64,000 bases of DNA from Bacteroides sp. (GTDB lineage Bacteria; Bacteroidota; Bacteroidia; Bacteroidales; Muribaculaceae). Positions 59,260 through 64,000 of this stretch are shown piece by piece. Each line of letters starts with the position of its first letter. The first letter of the stretch is position 1. The stretch spans positions 1-64,000 of the forward strand of contig JAAVCK010000019.1 of assembly GCA_014802325.1 (NCBI GenBank), given 5' to 3'. Below the pieces are notes generated by a model. It was not told where the DNA came from and searched no databases. It worked only from the letters and a program-made list of their open reading frames with translations. The position numbers and the translations under genes are program-made.

Positions 59260-60033
59260 ATGAAAAAGATACTCTCATTACTGATGCTCATCGCGCCGCT
59301 CTTTGCCGGAGCACAATCGCTTTTCGAACAGGCTGACTCGGCTTATACATCCGACGACTACGCCACTGCCGCCCAACTCTATACTCAGATAGCCGAAACC
59401 GACGGCACCTCTGCCCCGCTTCTCTACAATCTCGGCAACTGCTTTTACCGCATGGGACGCAACGGTATGGCGATACTTATGTATGAACGTGCACTCCGCA
59501 TAGATCCCTCACTGACCGAGGCTCGCGAGAATCTTGCCTTTGTCAATTCACGCCTCACTGACCGCCCCGGCGAACGCGGCACATTTCTTGGCAATCTGCT
59601 CGACAGCACGGCCGGACATTATTCTTCCGATTTCTGGGCATGGACAGGGGTAGTATTTTTCATCCTTACTATAGCAGGTATCGTGATCTACATATTCACC
59701 TCAAGTATTCCGCTGCGTAAGACAGGCTTCTTCGGAGGACTTGCCTCAATCATCATCTGCGGAGTGGCGGTATTTTTCGCGTTCAGAAGTGCATCAGCCG
59801 CCACTGACACCGAACAGGCCGTGATACTCGTGCCCTCCACCATACTCAGCACAGCCCCGCGTATTCCGGCCGACCGTTCGCTTGAAGCCATGCTGCTTCA
59901 TGAAGGTACCCGAGTGGAAATCCTTGACTCGGTAAGAAATCCGGCCGATACGGTCGCTCCGTTATGGCTTGATGTCCAGGTGGACAACACTCACCGGGCT
60001 TGGATCAACGCCCGCGACGTAGAGCGTATCTGA
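59260..60033 (+). CDS. batE: BatE, TPR and SH3-like domain protein
   Basis: FEQADSAYTSDDYATAAQLYTQIAETDGTSAPLLYNLGNCFYRMGRNGMAILMYERALRIDPSLTEARENL; two TM; C-terminal SH3-like segment. Confidence 0.88.
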   Translation: MKKILSLLMLIAPLFAGAQSLFEQADSAYTSDDYATAAQLYTQIAETDGTSAPLLYNLGNCFYRMGRNGMAILMYERALRIDPSLTEARENLAFVNSRLTDRPGERGTFLGNLLDSTAGHYSSDFWAWTGVVFFILTIAGIVIYIFTSSIPLRKTGFFGGLASIIICGVAVFFAFRSASAATDTEQAVILVPSTILSTAPRIPADRSLEAMLLHEGTRVEILDSVRNPADTVAPLWLDVQVDNTHRAWINARDVERI

Positions 60034-60164
60034 GAAGGACGAATAAAAAAATTAATATTAAGAGCATTTTTTTCAAAAATTATTTGTCTAAATAAAAATA
60101 AAACTCTAACTTAGTCACATAAAATTTTAGACGAATAGTTACAAACCCTCTAAATATAAATATC

Positions 60165-60422
60165 ATGACAAAGACTATCACCTTCAACGAGCTTCGCCGT
60201 ATCAAAGACAGCCTGCCCGATGGCTCTATAACTCAGATCGCTGACAAACTCAACACTACAGTTCAGACCGTACGCAACTACTTCGGTGGCACCAACTACG
60301 AATTCGGTAAAAACTGTGGCGTTCATATCGAGCCGGGTCCCGACGGCGGTATTGTGGTTCTCGATGACACTACTATCTACGACATGGCTCTGGAGATTCT
60401 TCAGAATCAGAACAAAGGCTGA
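60165..60422 (+). CDS. Small HTH-type DNA-binding protein conserved in Bacteroidetes
   Basis: ITFNELRRIKDSLPDGSITQIADKLNTTVQTVRNYFGGTNYE. Confidence 0.75.
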   Translation: MTKTITFNELRRIKDSLPDGSITQIADKLNTTVQTVRNYFGGTNYEFGKNCGVHIEPGPDGGIVVLDDTTIYDMALEILQNQNKG

Positions 60423-60534
60423 TAAGTCGAAATAATCAAAAATACTTTTTCATAACCGATGCGCAGGCTCACTCATTCACACCACAATGAGGCCTGCGCA
60501 TCGCGATATATATCCACCTCTTCCCACACATCCT

Positions 60535-61662
60535 ATGACCGACGACCGCCTTATTACTCTTGCTATCCACACCTATGACCGTGCGCAGAATCTGAAAACC
60601 ATTCTTGAAAAAGAAGGAATACCTGTCACGCTGCAGAATGTCAATCTCGAAAGTCCGGTCGTTTCGTCGGGTGTACGCGTCAGGATTCACGAGGGTGATC
60701 TGCCGCTGGCTCTCCGCATCATAGAGAATCTCGATATATTCGCCTGCGATACATCTGTGGCAAGCGATAAAGTATCGCCCGTAGTGCTCGTGCCGGTCGA
60801 CTTCTCCCCTCACTCACTTATAGCATGTGACTATGCGTTTCATATTGCCGCATCGCACAATGCGTCGATACGCATACTGCACACATATCTTGACCCGATG
60901 ATGCTGAGCGCCAATATGCAGCTGTCAGATGCTCTAACTTTTGACACTACGGCGCAAGACGAAGCCATAGTCGACCACGAAATCAACGCCGAAACTAAGG
61001 TGCTGATGGATAGATTCGTGAAATCGCTGCGCGACAAAATCAAGCGTGGAGACATTCCGGCCGTTAAGTTCCGCACCGAAATCAGGGAAGGTGTGCCGGA
61101 AGACGTAATCGGCGAGATGGCACGCGAGTGTCACCCTATGCTTATAGTAATGGGCACACGCGGAGCAGGCAAAAAGGAGCGCGAACTTGTGGGAAGCGTC
61201 ACAGCCGAGGTGCTCGACACCTGCCGCTATCCTGTCTTCACCGTGCCGGAGGTGGTGACGCTCTATCATCTTAACGACATATCAGAAGTAATCCTTATAA
61301 GCAGTCTGGATCAGGAAGACATACTCGCCCTCGATGCGCTTTACCGACTATATCCGATGTGTCACTTTACTGTGACTCTGCTCAGTCTTCCGTCGAAAAA
61401 GCGACCGGTCGACAGTCACTCGGCTGAAGACTCGTTGCTGGCATACTGTCGCCGCCACTACGAAGGATATTCCTTCCGGACTGACTCGGTAAGTGGCGAC
61501 CGAATAGCCGAGGAATATCAGCGGCTTCACCACTCCATCCATCCCGATCTGGTGGTTGTACCCAATCGTAAGAAAAATATTTTTGCCCGGCTGTTCAATC
61601 CGGGTCTTGCACACAAGCTCTTGTTTCAGAGCGACGTCCCCATGATAGTAATACCCGTGTGA
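60535..61662 (+). CDS. DUF2007-like plus universal stress protein (UspA) fusion
   Basis: N-terminal LAIHTYDRAQNLKTILEKEGIPVTLQNVN (DUF2007-like) then VVLVPVDFSPHSLIACDYAFHIAASHNASIRILHTYLDP and MGTRGAGKKERELVGSVTAEVLDTCRYPVFTVPE (Usp). Confidence 0.85.
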   Translation: MTDDRLITLAIHTYDRAQNLKTILEKEGIPVTLQNVNLESPVVSSGVRVRIHEGDLPLALRIIENLDIFACDTSVASDKVSPVVLVPVDFSPHSLIACDYAFHIAASHNASIRILHTYLDPMMLSANMQLSDALTFDTTAQDEAIVDHEINAETKVLMDRFVKSLRDKIKRGDIPAVKFRTEIREGVPEDVIGEMARECHPMLIVMGTRGAGKKERELVGSVTAEVLDTCRYPVFTVPEVVTLYHLNDISEVILISSLDQEDILALDALYRLYPMCHFTVTLLSLPSKKRPVDSHSAEDSLLAYCRRHYEGYSFRTDSVSGDRIAEEYQRLHHSIHPDLVVVPNRKKNIFARLFNPGLAHKLLFQSDVPMIVIPV

Positions 61663-61719
61663 AATATGAATATACGCGATTGGAGATTTTTTTGTAACTT
61701 TGCATAAATATTTTCTATC

Positions 61720-62190
61720 ATGTCTATTCTCAAAAACGGAACACCGGTAGCTCTGTGCAGCGATCACGCCGGTTATGAAATGAAACTTGTCATCGAAGGC
61801 TATCTTGCATCACAGGATATCGAGACCCGCGATTTCGGCTGCTTTTCAGCCGACAGTTGCGACTATGCCGATTTCGCTCATCCGGCCGCTGACTCGGTGG
61901 AATCGGGTGAATGCTATCCATGCATAGCGCTTTGCGGATCAGGCAACGGCATCGGTATGACCCTCAACAAGCATCAGGGCATACGTGCCGCACTCTGCTG
62001 GAATGTAGAGCTGGCCCGTCTTGCCCGCCAGCACAATAATGCCAACGTACTCGTACTCCCTGCCCGCTTCATCGACACAGTGACAGCCATTAATATCGTT
62101 GACGCTTTTCTTGACACTCCTTTTGAAGGCGGACGCCATGAACGCCGCATCAACAAGATGCCGCTCGACGCCTGGAACGAGAATAAATAA
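61720..62190 (+). CDS. rpiB: RpiB/LacA/LacB family sugar-phosphate isomerase (ribose 5-phosphate isomerase B)
   Basis: VALCSDHAGYEMKLVIEGYL, DYADFAHPAADSVESGECYPCIALCGSGNGIGMTLNKHQGIRAALCW. Confidence 0.93.
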   Translation: MSILKNGTPVALCSDHAGYEMKLVIEGYLASQDIETRDFGCFSADSCDYADFAHPAADSVESGECYPCIALCGSGNGIGMTLNKHQGIRAALCWNVELARLARQHNNANVLVLPARFIDTVTAINIVDAFLDTPFEGGRHERRINKMPLDAWNENK

Positions 62191-63252
62191 ATGCCTCAGC
62201 AGGTATCATCGCCCACTTCACCGCTGCTCACACCGAGGCCGCTGCTCATAGCCGGACCTTGCAGTGCCGAGTCAGAGCGACAGGTTCTCACCACGGCTGA
62301 GAATCTGCGACGCAACACGCGTGTGCAGATATTCCGTGCCGGTGTGTGGAAACCACGCACCAAACCGGGTGGATTTGAAGGTATAGGTGCGCCGGCTCTG
62401 AAGTGGCTCGTAAAAGCTCGACAACTGACCGGCATGCCGATAGCCACCGAAGTAGCCGTACCCCGCCACGTCGAGGCCACGTCTGACTGTGGCATTGACC
62501 TGCTATGGATTGGTGCCCGCACGTCGGCCGATCCGTTTGCCATGCAGGAACTTGCCGAGACCATCGGACGCCTGTGTCCGGATACTCCCGTGCTTGTGAA
62601 GAATCCCGTGGTAGCCGACATAGAGCTGTGGATAGGTGCTATCGAACGTCTTCGCGACGCCGGAGTGAAAAACATCGGAGCTATTCACCGAGGCTTCCGT
62701 TCGCTGGGCCATGAGATCTACCGCAACCATCCTCGATGGAGCGTGCCGCTCGAACTGCACCGCCGCATGCCTCAGCTACCGCTCATCAGCGATCCCAGTC
62801 ATATAGGCGGCCGACGCGATCTCATAGCCCCGCTTGCACAGAAAGCCATGGATATGGGATTTGACGGTCTTATTATCGAAACTCACCCAGAGCCGGATGT
62901 GGCTCTGAGCGATAAAGATCAGCAGATCACACCGCATGAACTCTCACAGTTGCTTGACAGCCTGCAATTTCGCTCCATGCGCCATGACGCCGACGAACCG
63001 CTGCGCGAATTTCGGCTTCAGATAGATCAGCTCGACGCAGAGCTGCTTGAGATACTGTCGCGCCGCATGGTTGTATCACAAGAAATAGGATGCTATAAGC
63101 GTCGCCACGGTATACCCGTAGTGCAGACCGAACGATATGAAAACGTATTGCTGTCGCGTATAGCCTCAGGTGAAGGCATGGGGATGTCGAGTGAATTTAT
63201 AGGACGCCTGTTTGCATTAATCCACGAAGAATCAATCCAAAAACAACTGTAA
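62191..63252 (+). CDS. Bifunctional 3-deoxy-7-phosphoheptulonate synthase / chorismate mutase
   Basis: PLLIAGPCSAESERQVLTTAENL, FRAGVWKPRTKPGGFEGIG, LISDPSHIGGRRDLIAPLAQKAMDMGFDGLIIETHPEPD; C-terminal chorismate mutase (LRLQIDQLDAELLEILSRRMVVSQEIGCYKRRHG ...). Confidence 0.93.
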   Translation: MPQQVSSPTSPLLTPRPLLIAGPCSAESERQVLTTAENLRRNTRVQIFRAGVWKPRTKPGGFEGIGAPALKWLVKARQLTGMPIATEVAVPRHVEATSDCGIDLLWIGARTSADPFAMQELAETIGRLCPDTPVLVKNPVVADIELWIGAIERLRDAGVKNIGAIHRGFRSLGHEIYRNHPRWSVPLELHRRMPQLPLISDPSHIGGRRDLIAPLAQKAMDMGFDGLIIETHPEPDVALSDKDQQITPHELSQLLDSLQFRSMRHDADEPLREFRLQIDQLDAELLEILSRRMVVSQEIGCYKRRHGIPVVQTERYENVLLSRIASGEGMGMSSEFIGRLFALIHEESIQKQL

Positions 63253-63551
63253 TGATCAATCACATAGTAATGTTCAGTCTAAAAGGGACTGATGACGAAC
63301 GTAAAGAGTATGCCGGTCGCTTCCGTGACGCCATTCTTTCGCTGCCCGAAAAAATTCCGGGGCTGAAGGGTGTTGACGTGCATCTTAACGAAAATCCCTG
63401 TGAGAACTACGACCTTATGATTCATGCACGCTTCGATTCACACGAAGATCTCGTCACTTACTCGCTTCATCCTGATCATCTTGAAGCCGTAGGAGTGATA
63501 AAGACTGTAATCGACTCGCGCGCATGCATTGATTATAATACTGAAGATTGA
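63252..63551 (+). CDS. Dabb family (stress-responsive A/B barrel) protein
   Basis: MINHIVMFSLKGTDDERKEYAGRFRDAILSLPEKIPGLKGVDVHLNENP; start overlaps the upstream stop. Confidence 0.88.
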   Translation: MINHIVMFSLKGTDDERKEYAGRFRDAILSLPEKIPGLKGVDVHLNENPCENYDLMIHARFDSHEDLVTYSLHPDHLEAVGVIKTVIDSRACIDYNTED

Positions 63552-63553
63552 AC

Positions 63554-64000
63554 ATGAAACGCAACATCAAGCTCTCGCTGCCCCATCTCTCGGGAAGTGA
63601 ACAGAAATATATCGACGAAGCCATGCGCGATTGCTGGATCGTACCCCTCGGTCCTCATGTCGACGAATTTGAGCATCGGCTTGAAAATTATCTCAGATGC
63701 TCTCAGGTAGTAGCCCTTAGCGCCGGGACAGCCGCTATACATCTCGGCCTCGTGATGCTCGATGTAAAAGCCGGCGATGAAGTGATAGTACAGGATCTCA
63801 CTTTCTCGGCAAGCGCCAATCCGGTGCGTTATCAGGGTGCCACTCCGGTATTCGTTGACTCCGAGCCCGACACTTGGAACATGTCGCCCGATCTCCTCCG
63901 CCATGCTATAGACGATCGCATTAAAGTCACCGGTCGAAAGCCTAAAGCCATAATTCCGGTACATCTATACGGTATGCCGGCCAAGATGGATGAGATAAGA
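63554..64000 (+). CDS. DegT/DnrJ/EryC1/StrS aminotransferase family protein (truncated by window end)
   Basis: Own translation: MKRNIKLSLPHLSGSEQKYIDEAMRDCWIVPLGPHVDEFEHRLENYLRCSQVVALSAGTAAIHLGLVMLDVKAGDEVIVQDLTFSASANPVRYQGATPVFVDSEPDTWNMSPDLL...; open to the window edge. Confidence 0.9.
   Translation, partial: MKRNIKLSLPHLSGSEQKYIDEAMRDCWIVPLGPHVDEFEHRLENYLRCSQVVALSAGTAAIHLGLVMLDVKAGDEVIVQDLTFSASANPVRYQGATPVFVDSEPDTWNMSPDLLRHAIDDRIKVTGRKPKAIIPVHLYGMPAKMDEIR

Overview
The window is ordinary-looking chromosomal DNA from a gut-type Bacteroidales (Muribaculaceae-like). The lineage is inferred from TAnnTTTG promoter boxes and from gene families such as DUF4924, DUF4925, DUF6377 and Bat. Recognisable content: an IS-truncated CapA-like gene at the left edge; ndh-2; a palindrome-rich, decayed patch with a frameshifted pseudogene (2.45-3.25 kb); a divergent pair of housekeeping ncRNAs (6S-like RNA on -, RNase P RNA on +); prfC; an AspT/YidE transporter; rho with a large disordered N-terminus; nadC; a rhamnogalacturonan-type CAZyme cluster without SusC/SusD (CE12, six-hairpin glycosidase-like, DUF4450, GH106, GH105); a HipA-like kinase/DUF3037 overlapping gene pair; miaA; pepT; a GntR-ABC operon; a PBP1A-type transglycosylase; class I fumarase; a B12-dependent RNR; adk; hpt; a DUF6377 regulator; an ECF sigma factor; proS; an HU gene followed by an HU-like/TM/LysM fusion; the complete MoxR-DUF58-BatABCDE aerotolerance operon; a DUF2007-UspA fusion; rpiB; DAHP synthase/chorismate mutase; and the start of a DegT aminotransferase gene. 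The most interesting items are (i) a strongly structured ~270-nt intergenic element at ~15.47-15.74 kb with a three-block long-range stem and a possible pseudoknot or attenuator, (ii) the HU-like/TM/LysM protein that could link chromosome and cell wall, (iii) the HipA-like/DUF3037 two-gene module, (iv) the 6S-like RNA with a 20-bp perfect palindrome at its predicted start, and (v) the SusCD-less rhamnogalacturonan cluster with DUF4450. No CRISPR array, tRNA, rRNA operon or obvious anti-phage system was seen. All calls are from reading the sequence; no searches or folding were run.
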